Below, in pieces: positions 46,911-57,098 of a DNA stretch of 64,000 bases (positions are counted from its first letter, which is position 1; every line of letters begins with the position of its first letter). Both the position numbers and the translations under genes were made by a program. This DNA is from Pseudocercospora fijiensis CIRAD86 (taxonomy: Eukaryota; Ascomycota; Dothideomycetes; Mycosphaerellales; Mycosphaerellaceae), in assembly GCF_000340215.1 (NCBI RefSeq), contig NW_006921536.1, positions 2,257,582 through 2,321,581 of the forward strand, written 5' to 3'. The notes below the pieces were generated by a model. The model made no database searches and had not been told where the DNA came from. It saw only the letters and a program-made list of their open reading frames with translations.

Positions 46911-48471
46911 ATGGTGCAGCAAGAAAGTCTCCGCTTCTGTACAACGAAGCCGAGAGTCTTCGTGCTCACCGACATCTCGAACGAGCCGGACGATGCTGAA
47001 TCGCTGGTAAGATATCTGCTTTACAATAACGAACTTGAAACCGAAGGATTAGTCGCGTGTACCTCAACCTGGATGCGGAAGAAGGTCGATCCCGTGGCTA
47101 TCCTTCAGATTCTGCAAGCTTATGGCGAAGTCGTGGATAGCTTGAACTGCCATGTTCATCCCAAGAACCAGTATCCCAGTGCCGACCACTTATCGAGTCT
47201 TGTCCGATCAGGGCCTGTAATGTATGGCAAAGCTGCGTTGGAAGACGGCGTGCCACTGAGCGGAGGTACGGAGCTCTTGGTGGAACGCCTTGCAGATGCT
47301 GTCGATGATCGCCCGCTTTGGGTGCTATGCTGGGGCGGGACCAATTGCTTAGCTCAAGCGCTCCAGCATATCCATCGTACCAACGATGCTGAGGATGCTG
47401 CTGCGATACGTAGCAGGCTTCGTGTTTATGCCATTTCGGACCAGGATGACACCGGCTACTGGATCAGACTGATGTGGCCAGATATTTTCTACATCTGTTC
47501 GGTTCAGTAAGTGTGATGAACTGCTGTCGGATAAAATTGGCTATTACAACCGCTGACGCCGTGAATTTGGCGGCTGTAGTGGCTGGAACGAGTATAGTCA
47601 TGCAGCGTGGACCGGCATTTCCGCTCAAGTCGATGGAGGCGGTCCCGATCCGACAAAGGTTAGAAAGGAGTGGCTCAAAGAGCACATCCAGATAGGGCCC
47701 TTTGGCAAGGTCTACCCCGACTTCAAGTTCATCGTAGAAGGTGACACACCAACCTTCTTGTACTTGTTACAGAATGGACTTGGCTCCCCTGAACATCCGC
47801 ACTTCGGCAGTTGGGGCGGTCGCTATAATGCTATTGATTTGTCGCTGGCTGGGAAGCACTATTCTGATGCCACCGACACTGTCCTCGGGAAGGATGGTAA
47901 ATGGCATACGAGCAGTCAAGCTACGATATGGCGTTGGCGAGATGCTTATCAGAATGACTTCGCTGCTCGCATGCAGTGGACTCTTACGAACGACCGCGCG
48001 AAAGCCAATCACGCACCGATAGCGAGCATTGACGGCAGTACCGGGCCTGATCCACTGTACATGAGAGTTCCAGCTGGTAGCCAGATCATCCTTGATGCCT
48101 CCCTAAGCCGCGATCCGCATGAGAAGTCGCTGAACTTCAAGTGGTTTGTGTACAAGGAGGTTTCGAGTGCCTCAGGTCTGGTTACGGCGCAAATTCCGAA
48201 CATCAACGTTGAGCCCTGCGACTGGACCAATGTTGGTAAAATGGTCAAAGTGCAGATGCCTCCACCGGAAAAGTGTGCAATTGACCTACTGAGCGGCGTG
48301 CCGCAAGAACTCGGACAATGCTTTCATCTGATTCTGGAAGTGAGCAATAAAGGTCTGCCTCCACTTGTCTCGTACAAACGAGTGATTTTGCAGGCAACGA
48401 ATGAACATCTGCGAGGCGGTAGAGACCACGCTGTTGACAGCGTTACTGAATGGCTCGAACTTGGTTTATAG
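46911..48471 (+). CDS. Sde182-like protein with nucleoside-hydrolase-like domain (DUF1593)
   Basis: Two exons, 46911-47506 and 47580-48471, encode 495 residues. The 73-bp intron has a GTAAGT donor, a gCTGAC branch-like site near 47553 and a TAG acceptor; splicing joins YICSVH to GWN, which the family requires. The N-terminal domain (about 12-310) has VLTDISNEPDDAES, the Asp-rich metal site of nucleoside-hydrolase-like folds, and the LWVLCWGGTN strand. The C-terminal beta domain (from about 325) resembles the Sde182 C-terminal domain. The family is named after a cellulose-binding bacterial protein, but its reaction is not established. No signal peptide is visible, so it may be intracellular. 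Close to and codirectional with the next gene. Confidence 0.88.
47507..47579 (+). other. Spliceosomal intron, 73 bp
   Basis: GTAAGTGTG donor, CGCTGACG branch-like site, CTGTAG acceptor. Removing it restores the DUF1593 frame. Confidence 0.88.
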
Positions 48472-48726
48472 AGCGATCATACCCAACAAATGCTTGGGTC
48501 TAGTGCACAACCCCTCTCTTCCACTCTGACGAGAATGCACAAAATCGACGACACTCATATATCAACTGATGAATCCCACTGCTTCCTTCGTTCCCTGTTC
48601 ATAGGGTTAAGCTTACAAATTGGGTACAAGTTGACATACCACTCGGAGCTCGGACCTGCCTATCCCAGCTGCTTATCAGTGCGATTCACATCCTTCGCCA
48701 AGCACTCAAAACATATAACACCTGAA

Positions 48727-48765
48727 CCTCACCTCCCCTCCCCTCCCCTCCCCTCCCCACTCCCC
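48727..48765 (+). promoter_or_regulatory. CCCCT-repeat promoter tract upstream of AKR gene
   Basis: A run of tandem CCCCT units (at least four) lies about 55-85 bp before the reductase ATG, inside a long pyrimidine tract. CCCCT is the yeast stress response element bound by Msn2/4 zinc-finger factors. In filamentous fungi CT-rich core promoters are also common, so a stress role is inference only. Confidence 0.5.
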
Positions 48766-48812
48766 AACCCCCAACCCCAAAATCTAAAATTCAATCAAAG
48801 AAGAAAACAAAA

Positions 48813-49809
48813 ATGACTCCAACAATAATCTTCGGCGACATCCGCGGTCTCGACCTCTCCGAAATCCTCCCAATCCTCCAAAAATACGGCATCAACCGTC
48901 TGGACTCCGCCGCAAGTTACATGAACGGAGATTCCGAACGAAGGCTCGGCGAAGCAGGGATTGGTGGAAGCAAGAATTTCCAAATCGATACGAAAATTTT
49001 GACAAATTTCCCGGCGAAGGGGACGTTGACGACTGACAAGATCATCAAAAGTTCGAAAGATTCGCTCGAGAGGTTGAAGATTGAGAAGATTAATGTGTTG
49101 TATGCGCACGCGCCGGATTCTGAGACGCCGATTAAGGAGCAGGTGAGGGGGTTTGATGAGGTGTTTAAAGCGGGAGGGGTGAATGCTGTGGGAGTGAGTA
49201 ATTTTAAGCCCGGGATGGTTGAGGAGTGGTTGGAGGTTTCGGAGAAGGAAGGGTATGTGAAGCCGATGTGGTATCAAGGGCAGTATAATCTTGTGGTGAG
49301 GAGTTATGAAGAGGATGTTTTTCCTTTGGTGAGGAGGGAAGGGATGCATTTTGCGGCGTATTCGCCGCTTGCGGGAGGGTTTTTGAATGGGAATTTGAAG
49401 AGGAATGGGGTGAGGACGGGACAGAGGTTCGTTGAGCATCAGGCTAAGGATATGTATACTGGTTGTAAGTTTTCACGTCCCCGGGTCTAGAGGTCATGAC
49501 TGCTGACGTTTGATGACAGTCTTTGATCAGCCGTGCATGTATGATGCTTGGGATAAGTTGGATGCTATCGCGAAGGACACAGGCATCTCACCGGATGAAC
49601 TTGGTCTGCGGTGGCTTTTACATCATTCGGCGTTGCAGGATGGCGATGTTTTGATCCTTGGTGCTAGTAAGGTCTATCAGATCGAGGACTCGTTGGCGAA
49701 GTTGCAGAAGGGACCGCTGGATGAGGCGACTGTCGAGCAGTTGGACGCGATCAACACGTCTGAAGTGAAGGAGGCTGCTTTCAAGGCTGTCAACTTATTC
49801 ACCAAATAG
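48813..49809 (+). CDS. Aldo/keto reductase (AKR7-like)
   Basis: Exons 48813-49464 and 49520-49809 encode 313 residues, normal for the family. The tetrad is visible: Asp31 (RLDSAASY), Tyr36, Lys61 (IDTKI) and His99 (LYAHAPD). VGVSNF (about 134-139), MWYQGQYN, YSPLAGGFL and a C-terminal LGASK motif complete the NADPH-binding barrel. It resembles aflatoxin-aldehyde reductase type AKR7 enzymes, which reduce aldehydes or dialdehydes with NADPH; the substrate is unknown. The 55-bp intron (GTAAGT...GACAG, branch GCTGACG) interrupts the barrel; joining gives YTGFFDQPC. The third-codon base choice is G/T-rich in the second half of exon 1, unlike neighbours. The CT-rich promoter is described separately. 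Confidence 0.93.
49465..49519 (+). other. Spliceosomal intron, 55 bp
   Basis: GTAAGT donor, GCTGACG branch-like site, GACAG acceptor. Removal keeps the reductase frame. Confidence 0.9.
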
Positions 49810-50188
49810 GAATGCGGAAGACGCCGATTGTGCTGAAATGGTAGGCAATGATCATAACAGGTAGACGTGTTCATTTTGAAGATCTAGTGCGGAATTCTCT
49901 GCGTTCGCCTCTTTTTGGCCATTTGTTTCATCGTGGCGGTCGTATGGCCATGGACAGCAAAGATCGTGACGGGCGAAGTCTCTTCATCAGTCACTATATG
50001 TCGCAAGATTCCTTTGAGTATCCATCAGTCTGTCGAACGGGTGTCCCATTTCTCATCCGCACCTTAGCTGCGCCCCCAACCTCAAGTCTGCCTTCTTTAT
50101 CCTCTCTGGCAAATCTTTGCCCGCTCACCACCAGGTAACATACTTGTATCTAGGCCTGCTTCTCGCCCGCTGCGGCTTCCTTACGCCC
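49810..50188. other. Intergenic between convergent AKR and BTB genes
   Basis: No supported gene; contains the two 3' UTRs. Confidence 0.5.
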
Positions 50189-50881
50189 CTATGCGCATGA
50201 TGGGACATCTTCATCGTGGTCGTGATACTTGCATTTCTGTGCAGCACGTGGTTCGATGAATTTCGAAGGATAAAGACTCCACTGCTCCCACTCAATGGCT
50301 AGGTCCGCGAAAAAAGCGGCCGGTAAGTCGTTGCGATGTTCAGCGAGCCATGTACCTGGGCGACTCGACAGCATTGAGTCCACACACAGCTTCTGAAGCT
50401 TGCTTCCTGCTGGAGTTGACTCGTAGGCGATCTTGTGCATTTCAACGGTAGGGCCCATCTCGATGAAAAACCTGTATCTGAGGAAATCTGTGACAGTGTT
50501 GCGGCACAAAGTGTCTCCCAGGACGTCGGCGACCTGATACAGCTCTCCACAGCGATCAATAGACTGAACCAAAATGCGATCTTGGACCTCCTGTTCGCCG
50601 GCGCTCAGCAGAACAAAATGACCGCTGTATGCCCACTGAGTCCAGATCTTGAAGATGGTCGGATCAACTTCTGGCAGCTTGACGACCTTTTCCTCGGCTT
50701 CGACGAAATTGCCTGAAAATGCTGCGCGAAAGAATTTGGAGTGACGGCAGATGATGTTCTTGTGGAGAAGGAAATGCTGCTTCGAGTCGCCATCGCCGAC
50801 CACGACATTGACGGTCTCGGAGAAGTCCAGCCTACGCCCGTCAGTAATGTTGAGAATCTCGCTAGAACTGTCTAAACTCAC
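50189..50881 (-). CDS. BTB/POZ domain protein
   Basis: 230 residues, single exon. The BTB fold lies at about residues 22-110: VNVVVGDGDSKQHFLLHKNIICRHSKFF, then AFSGNF.E and VKLPEVDPTIFKIWTQWAYSGH, which are the classic first strand, helix and C-terminal repeat motifs of small fungal BTB proteins. The remainder is helical with no kelch, MATH or BACK domain that I can see. Such stand-alone fungal BTB proteins may bind partners or cullin 3, but their function is mostly unknown. The Met follows a region with only short shadow frames. It is codirectional with the HET gene 245 bp upstream. Confidence 0.88.
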   Translation of the reverse strand: MSLDSSSEILNITDGRRLDFSETVNVVVGDGDSKQHFLLHKNIICRHSKFFRAAFSGNFVEAEEKVVKLPEVDPTIFKIWTQWAYSGHFVLLSAGEQEVQDRILVQSIDRCGELYQVADVLGDTLCRNTVTDFLRYRFFIEMGPTVEMHKIAYESTPAGSKLQKLCVDSMLSSRPGTWLAEHRNDLPAAFFADLAIEWEQWSLYPSKFIEPRAAQKCKYHDHDEDVPSCA

Positions 50882-51126
50882 TGCTCGACATGAGCTGCTG
50901 GCAGATTCGAAGGTGCCATGGCGCAGGCGAGCGTAATGCGCGGTTGAGGGTATGAAAGAGCAGAGTGCGCGTCTTGGTAAGTCTGTATTGAAGTACAGTG
51001 AAGTTGAAGACGGTGGAGCTGTATCTGCATCGAGCTAGTCTGAGACAGTATTAGCTGCGCATGTGAGCTGTGAATCGAGTCAAGTGAGGGATAAGTGGCT
51101 GCCTGTTCCAAAGCCAAACTTGTATT

Positions 51127-53699
51127 TCAGCAAATTTCCAAATCTTCAAGGCCACCCTCGCCAGGCCAGACCTCGCCATGCATAGCACCATGAAGGTAGC
51201 AGACTGAAACGATCTTGTTACTGCCACCGACAGATCTTACAAGGAATGGCATATTCCCGCCAGCGAAGAGCACAATCCGGTCTCCCGGCTCTACATCATA
51301 GTGTCCGAGCCCCAATCGGCCATCAGCACTCACGAAAAGTCTAAGAGTCTCCAGCTCCTCGGACAAGTACATCCAGAGCAATTCTGGTCGGCCACGCCAA
51401 TTGATATCTTCCGTGCAATCGCCCCCAAGCTCGCTAGATTGCACGTCAGAAGGCAAGGATAAATCAGCTTTGAAGAAGTCGACGATGGTAGACAGAGCGG
51501 CGAGTCGATCAGCCGGGGTGAAAGCGCCGCCCTCCATTTTGCGACCCTGGACTAATGTCTTCCAGAAGGCATCGGCTAGTGCTTCATTTGTCGAGGGATG
51601 TGGATTTTGGACAAACGCCTTTGCGAATTTGGCCCACGTAGTGATCACAAGACCTAACGTCCAAGGTTTGTGCTGTCTACGCTCGCCTGGACGATGTCGA
51701 GAGGTCCATGTTACACTTGTGGTGTTAACGGAGTCTATGACTATGCCTCGCAGCAAGAGCGCCTTCGACGAAGAATAGTGAACATGAGTCTGTGACTCAG
51801 CTGAAGCGCTGAAGTGCGAGTAGTGTCTTTGCAGGTGCCCAAGATTTTCCACGTACGACCCCTGCTCATAGTGAAATCGGGTACCCACGACGGCAGCTCT
51901 GAAGAGTCTCCGGGTAGCCTTAGAGCAGGTATGATCATGTTTCTGGATTCTCTAATCGCATTGAACGTAAAGGTCTCGTAGACTTCTCTAGTGCTCAACC
52001 GATAATCTGGATCAATCTTGAACATCTGCTGCTCATCGTTCAGTAGTCCTAGCCAGCCATAGATTTTGTCTCTTGGGTCGCTCGACTTCGCGTTCCTAGC
52101 GGATCCGGCCAATGAGCCAATGGCGAGAAGCTCAGACAATTCATTCTTCTTACGGTTTGTTCTTCGTGAGTCAAGTATCACGCATCGTCCCATGCTCGGT
52201 CCATAGTCGAGATCGTTTGTGTAGCAGAATAAATCAGCATCGACCAAAGTGTTCCAATCCACATTGTGCTCTCCAATCATGACATCTGTACTTCGAGCTA
52301 GTACAAGCTCTTGCTGAGTCCACATCCTATCGAACCAAGGTCGTGCAAGAATGGAGGCAATTGCGTCGATGACATTTGTGATGCTACCTTGTGGATCCAG
52401 TGAGCCCAAAGTTTCGGCAAAGCCTACCCCTAGGATGTTGTCCACCTGCCAGGTAGCGACGTCAGGTTCAGCTTCGTACGATCGGCTCTCTATTCGATAC
52501 CACAGGGATCGGATGGCAGCATCAGAAGCTGCTAGATCTAAATAATCCATGCGGTGGTAGTTATCGCTGAGGCCAAGGTCACCACTGAGAACAAACAGTA
52601 AAGACCATCGGAGGACAGAAGTGTACTGAACATGTCCAATGGACAAATCCTCATGTTTCAAACGATCGCATTCGAGATTTTTCGCCGCATCAATGCAGAG
52701 AGCTGGTCCAAATGGCATGCCGAATTCCATGTTTGCGAACTCTTCCATGTTCTCTAGCTCATCATGAGGCCGTTCAAGCAGGATCTTGAGATGCTGAATC
52801 ATAGAGTCCATAGCCAGATGAGCAGGATTGTGTATCTGCTCTTGCCACGCCTTCCGAAGCAGAAAGAGCTGTCGGTCAGATGCAATTCGCTCGCGCAAAG
52901 AAGATTTTACATGCTCGTTGTCAAGTCTCAGCAGTCGCTCTTTCGGCAGTGCAGCCTCTTCCTCGAAAGCATAGAGAAGACCTGAAAGATCAGCCTTCTT
53001 GATCCTGCTTCTTTCTCTCTCAGCATCATCTTCCCTCTTTCTTTTCTTGCTCTTGGCTTGATTAGCGGGACGGCATTCCTTACGGTCGCCAAGAATAGCT
53101 TTCACAGTCTTGGTCGCTTTCATGCCAATTACATCCATGCTGTCTGCCGACTCAGTCTCCCAGTTATCGCTCCCAGATCTGGCTGCGTCTTCGTCCGTCT
53201 CATCACCATACCTCATCTTCCAATACGCCTTCGCGAGCACATCGCAACCTCGCAGGCCTAAAGCAGTCCGGTCATCTGCATCGCCAAGCCAGATTACAGT
53301 CCCAAGGGCTTTCGAGTAGATTTCGCCCATCATGGCTACTTGCTTCATCTTTTCATCGTCATCATTTTGGTCGATGCAGATAGCATCGATCCACACAACA
53401 TGGTGTTCATCGTCAGCAGAGTCTCTGAGTTTCCTCAGTGCTGAGTCTACATTAGGTCGTACTAGCATAAACCCCTCTTCGCCATGTTTGCCGATATGGA
53501 TGCGTTTCTCTGCTCCAGGCGAGTCCCAGGTGTATGAGAGTGCGACGTAGTCGACGACAAATTCCCAGTCCTCATGGAGGTGAAATTCTTCGAGTTTCAC
53601 ATAGACAGGATCCACCGTGGCACCAGGAAGAATGGTCAACAGTCTAATCGATTTGCCATCTTCGTCAGAGAGCCAGTTGTAGACATACTCGTTGTCCAT
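51127..53699 (-). CDS. HET-domain (heterokaryon incompatibility) protein
   Basis: Two exons, 53699-51857 and 51800-51127, encode 838 residues. The 56-bp intron (GTACGT donor, TTCAG acceptor) restores the frame after PSWVPDFTMSRG; a frameshift would be the alternative. The HET domain begins at YVALSYTW (about 51-58) and continues to WIDAICIDQND (103-113), MMGEIYSKA and VIWLGD (135-140). A large insertion with a basic KSKKRKRED segment (about 215-225) follows. Then comes WFDRMWTQQELVLAR and the usual C-terminal region with LPSWVPD. HET proteins trigger cell death after contact between unlike strains, but most paralogues have unknown partners. No NACHT or repeat domain is seen. Confidence 0.9.
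51801..51856 (-). other. Predicted intron in HET gene, 56 bp
   Basis: GTACGT donor and CTTCAG acceptor on the minus strand give an in-frame join. No strong branch site is seen, and a donor 3 bp earlier (GTCGTACG) is also in phase. Confidence 0.65.
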
Positions 53700-54755
53700 C
53701 GAGACATAGAGGGCTGGCAGGGTAGAATGAAAACAAGCTTGGAAGCATTTCAGCTGGCGTCTCGGTCAGAACAGCTCGGTGCAACTAGGAGGTAGCTGCA
53801 CTGCCACATGGCGCACTTTAATGACGAATGACGGGAGCAAGAAGGCCGAATAGTCATATAGAGTCAAATGGCGATGGAAAGCAATGTGGTCGATGGTATT
53901 GACAGGAGACCTTCTCAAGCGAGCAAAGGGAGGGAGGTACGAGATCTTGGCGATTAGAATACACGTGACCCTGTCTCGAAATGAAATGAAATGACTCGGT
54001 GAAGACGGGCACTCTAGCATGGACAGATATCAATGACCATTCGTCGATTGTGTCAATCCGATACTTATAAAATCTCAGCTGAACCGTCTTCGTTACGCTT
54101 CCCGCAGCAGCCTCCAGGTTCTTCGTATGAAAGAGTCTTCAAAGTCCGAGAGCTTTTGGTTTTTTGACGTGAGGATTCTGCGTACCCATATCTGCGTCAT
54201 CAGCTTTGTGGAAGGAGTGCATCTAGCTCTTCTGATCGTGACAAACGAATCCAATACGATCTCCTTCCAGGGCTATTGGCTGACCATCATCCTTACGATC
54301 TGAGCTGAAGTCTCTTGAGCAAATTGCTCTGGTTCATATGCGGTCGAGTATCTCTGTGAGGCAGCCCAGATTGCTGTCTGCATGGCTCTTCGCTGTCCGC
54401 TGCTCACTCGGACAAGACTGCCTTCAGGCGAGGAGGGTATGTTTCAGAATTTTCTCAATGGCGTACATCTGAGTGGATTGGCTGTGAATCGCGAGAACAT
54501 ATCGCCAAAGGGCCTGCATCAGTGGCTGCATGAGTTCCGCGGTTAACGATCCATTTCGTCTTGAAGGAGCGCTGCTGTCGCGGTGTAGCAAGGCATTGCG
54601 CCAGGCACTTGCACACTAGCAATGGTTGTGGGATACAGCGAAAGCTTTACCTGGACCGACAGAACTCCTTTGGAGTCATCTTCATATCCGCATATCTATC
54701 ACCAAGGTGCGAATGTTGGCCAACTGTTCACAGGTCATGTCATCACTCGACTCCA
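53700..54755. other. About 1-kb gene-free interval
   Basis: Holds the HET promoter and the ATG101 3' region. Short frames on both strands have no family resemblance. No RNA gene seen. Confidence 0.5.
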
Positions 54756-55358
54756 TCAAAATATCCCCATCTTCCCACTCCATCCGCTCTCCCCGCTCTT
54801 ATTCACATGAATCTGATAAGGGAATGGATTCGTCTCATTCGTCGTAATCGGCGGTATATGTCCTTTCTCACGATTCACAACCTCGACAACCTTAAACACA
54901 GCTCTTTCCAAACTCCTCACCATAACCCTACGATTCCTGCTCGCCTCAATTTCGCTCCTTGCGCCTAAGACCGTGACATCGATCGTCCAAGTCTCCCAAG
55001 GAATATCCTCATCTGGTTTCGTAGTGAACCAGCCTTTTCGACGTTTCTTCTCTAGGAATTGGACAGTGATTGAAGCACGTTGAGAGCCGTTGGGATTCTT
55101 GTATTGTGGGGAGGTGCTTGAGCTGCTGGCATCGAGGGCACGGAGGAGAGAGTTGGCTTTGGTCTCTACGAGGGTTTCGATGTCGTCTTCGCTAACGTAG
55201 GGGAGTGTGATGTCGAGGATTTCATGGGTTGCTGGGTATAGAGGCGTGAAGAAGCGGTGGAAGAAAATTGTGTGGAGGACACCTTTTACCACATCCTTCA
55301 CGCTAGAGCGGTCTGCTGAGATCTCGAGGTTGTATTCCGGTATCCTGCGTTGATCCAT
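54756..55358 (-). CDS. ATG101: Autophagy-related protein 101
   Basis: 200 residues, single exon, normal family length. ATG101 is a HORMA-fold partner of Atg13 in the Atg1/ULK autophagy-initiation complex at the phagophore assembly site; it is present in filamentous fungi but absent from budding yeast. The N-terminus has PEYNLEISADRSSVKDVVKG and LHTIFFHRFFTPL; the middle has ITVQFLEKKRRKGWF and PWETWTIDV; the C-terminus has HIPPITTNETNPFPYQI and ends GKMGIF. All match the family in order. I chose Met at 55358 (MDQRRIPEY) over a Met 14 codons upstream, as family members start with this motif. It is divergent from RMP1 with a 356-bp shared promoter. Confidence 0.95.
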   Translation of the reverse strand: MDQRRIPEYNLEISADRSSVKDVVKGVLHTIFFHRFFTPLYPATHEILDITLPYVSEDDIETLVETKANSLLRALDASSSSTSPQYKNPNGSQRASITVQFLEKKRRKGWFTTKPDEDIPWETWTIDVTVLGARSEIEASRNRRVMVRSLERAVFKVVEVVNREKGHIPPITTNETNPFPYQIHVNKSGESGWSGKMGIF

Positions 55359-55714
55359 TATTTTGGAGCGGCGATGGTATGTTTGAAAAGGGCGGTACAA
55401 AGGAAGGGTAGGAGAAGACGCCCTTAAGGCTGTTGAAGATTGTTACAACATCGTATCTAAGATAAACAGCGGTCTAAGCAAGATCCCGCCCAGAGAAAGA
55501 GTGGTTGAGTTGTAGATAGGAAGATCGGAATGACGACGAGCTGTCACATGCCCCTCGAGACATCGCTTCCTGCCCGCCAAAATACCCGCCACCTCATTGG
55601 ACAACACAACTTCTCCCTCTCAAACCATTCCTTCCCCAAGACATAGAAAGTACAGGCCTGACGAAAATCATAAATGCCATACGTAGCAGACAGCAAAGCC
55701 ACAAACCCAACACC
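55359..55714. promoter_or_regulatory. Shared ATG101/RMP1 divergent promoter
   Basis: 356 bp between the two start codons. It contains both 5' UTRs. I could not pick out a reliable TATA box or factor site. Confidence 0.55.
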
Positions 55715-56428
55715 ATGGCCCCCATAGCCCTATCAGATCTACACTTCCAAATCACCTCAGAAAATCTCTCAAGTCTCCAACACCTCTCAGACCTACTCCA
55801 CCTCTTCCACCATCGCAACAAAAACCAACACCGACGCTCCCACTGGTACAAACACATGAACACCTTCCGTCGCCAACTGCAATCTCTGCTCTCAGATCTC
55901 AAAACCCTGAACAGCGTCCCATCAACCCACACCTCCGCAGTCCAAAAGCGAAAAATCCAAGACCCAAAACTCATCCTCCAAATCCAAAAGCGTTTGGAAT
56001 TTTGGCGCGAGGTTATGGTTTCGAAGTGGCAGTTTGCGTTTAGTCAGGTTGTGGCGGATGGAAGGTTTAGTGTTTTGGGAGTTTTCTTGTATTCGTGTTT
56101 GGCGGAGGTGGGGAAGTTGGTTGGGATGACGGGGATGTTGGAAGAGTTGGGGGATGAGGAGACTGGAAAGGTTTTGAGGGAGTTTGCGAAGGCGGAGATG
56201 GAGTGGGATGAGGGGACGCCGTTGGGGAGGGAGGATGAAGGTGTGGTTGATAGGAGGGAGGATGAGGATGCGAAGGGTATGGGAGAGGTTGAAATGCAGG
56301 AGGCTGTAGTGCATGAGATGCCTACGAAGATGAAAGCGGGCAGGAAACGGACTGCGGAATCGAGTACTGCTAAGTCGAAGAAGAAACGGAGGAAGGGAGG
56401 GAATGCCATTGATGATATTTTTGGCTGA
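55715..56428 (+). CDS. RMP1: RNase MRP protein 1-like (Rmp1)
   Basis: 237 residues, single exon. The signature HHRNKNQHRRSHW at residues 32-44, followed by a helix with RRQL.SLL.DL and the later KWQFAFSQVVADGRFSVLGV stretch, matches the RNase MRP subunit Rmp1 RNA-binding domain. That subunit is specific to RNase MRP and absent from RNase P in yeast; it helps in rRNA and mRNA cleavage in the nucleolus. The C-terminal third is acidic then Lys-rich, ending in a likely nuclear localisation signal (KSKKKRRKGG). Codon use switches from C-rich in the first 250 bases to G-rich thereafter. Confidence 0.85.
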   Translation: MAPIALSDLHFQITSENLSSLQHLSDLLHLFHHRNKNQHRRSHWYKHMNTFRRQLQSLLSDLKTLNSVPSTHTSAVQKRKIQDPKLILQIQKRLEFWREVMVSKWQFAFSQVVADGRFSVLGVFLYSCLAEVGKLVGMTGMLEELGDEETGKVLREFAKAEMEWDEGTPLGREDEGVVDRREDEDAKGMGEVEMQEAVVHEMPTKMKAGRKRTAESSTAKSKKKRRKGGNAIDDIFG

Positions 56429-57098
56429 GGGAATGGAAGCAGCTTGTCGAACTTTTGGATTATGGCTAGACAACCTGAACCGTTTGGGTCCATTTTGTCA
56501 AACGATGCCAACATAGGCGCCATGTCTCGAGACTCGAGTGTCGAGTGTCGAGCAAGTGCTAATCGAAAGAGAATTATTTGACGACATCCTCGAGAGAGTT
56601 CGCCACAAGCTGTCTGTTTACCGTATCATGTGTGCCTTCATGAAAATGGTCCAGGCGTGTTGTCATGCTGCACCCAAGGGCCGTAAGTATATCACAAAGA
56701 TCGCCGCTGCGTCCATGGCAGAAGGCCGAGTTTTGAAATCGAACGATGAGGATTGAAAACTTCACGTTCATGATTACAGCCATTTCTCATTCTCAGGAAG
56801 CAACTGTCTCTATATGCAAATGTCGTCACGCCTGCGCTCAGGTACAGTCACCCGTCTCTACCTCCCTAAAACGCTTCGCACTTTTTGCATTTCGTCGTAG
56901 CAGCATGACATGGAAACCGGTGGTGTAGGTGCTCGTATGTAGGTATTCTCGGGTTTCGCTTCCCAATTTCCCCTCAATCGCTCTAGACAAACGCTCGCTC
57001 TTTGCATTTCTCATCTCAAATCTATCCCAAGCGCCTGGTAAGACATCAGAGACACTGGCCTGCAAGCTCTTGCTTATGATGGTCGCTGGATGGACAGC
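56429..57098. other. Intergenic between convergent RMP1 and G6PD genes
   Basis: No supported gene. Opposed short frames at 56538-57065 lack any family pattern. Confidence 0.5.

Noticed and set aside
48795..49439. 214-codon minus-strand frame over the reductase
   Set aside because: Antisense shadow produced by biased codon use; Pro/His/Ile-rich with no family pattern.
51741..51888. HET gene as two genes or a frameshifted pseudogene
   Set aside because: A 56-bp GT...AG segment in the right phase joins the frames, so an intron is the simpler reading; RNA data would settle it.
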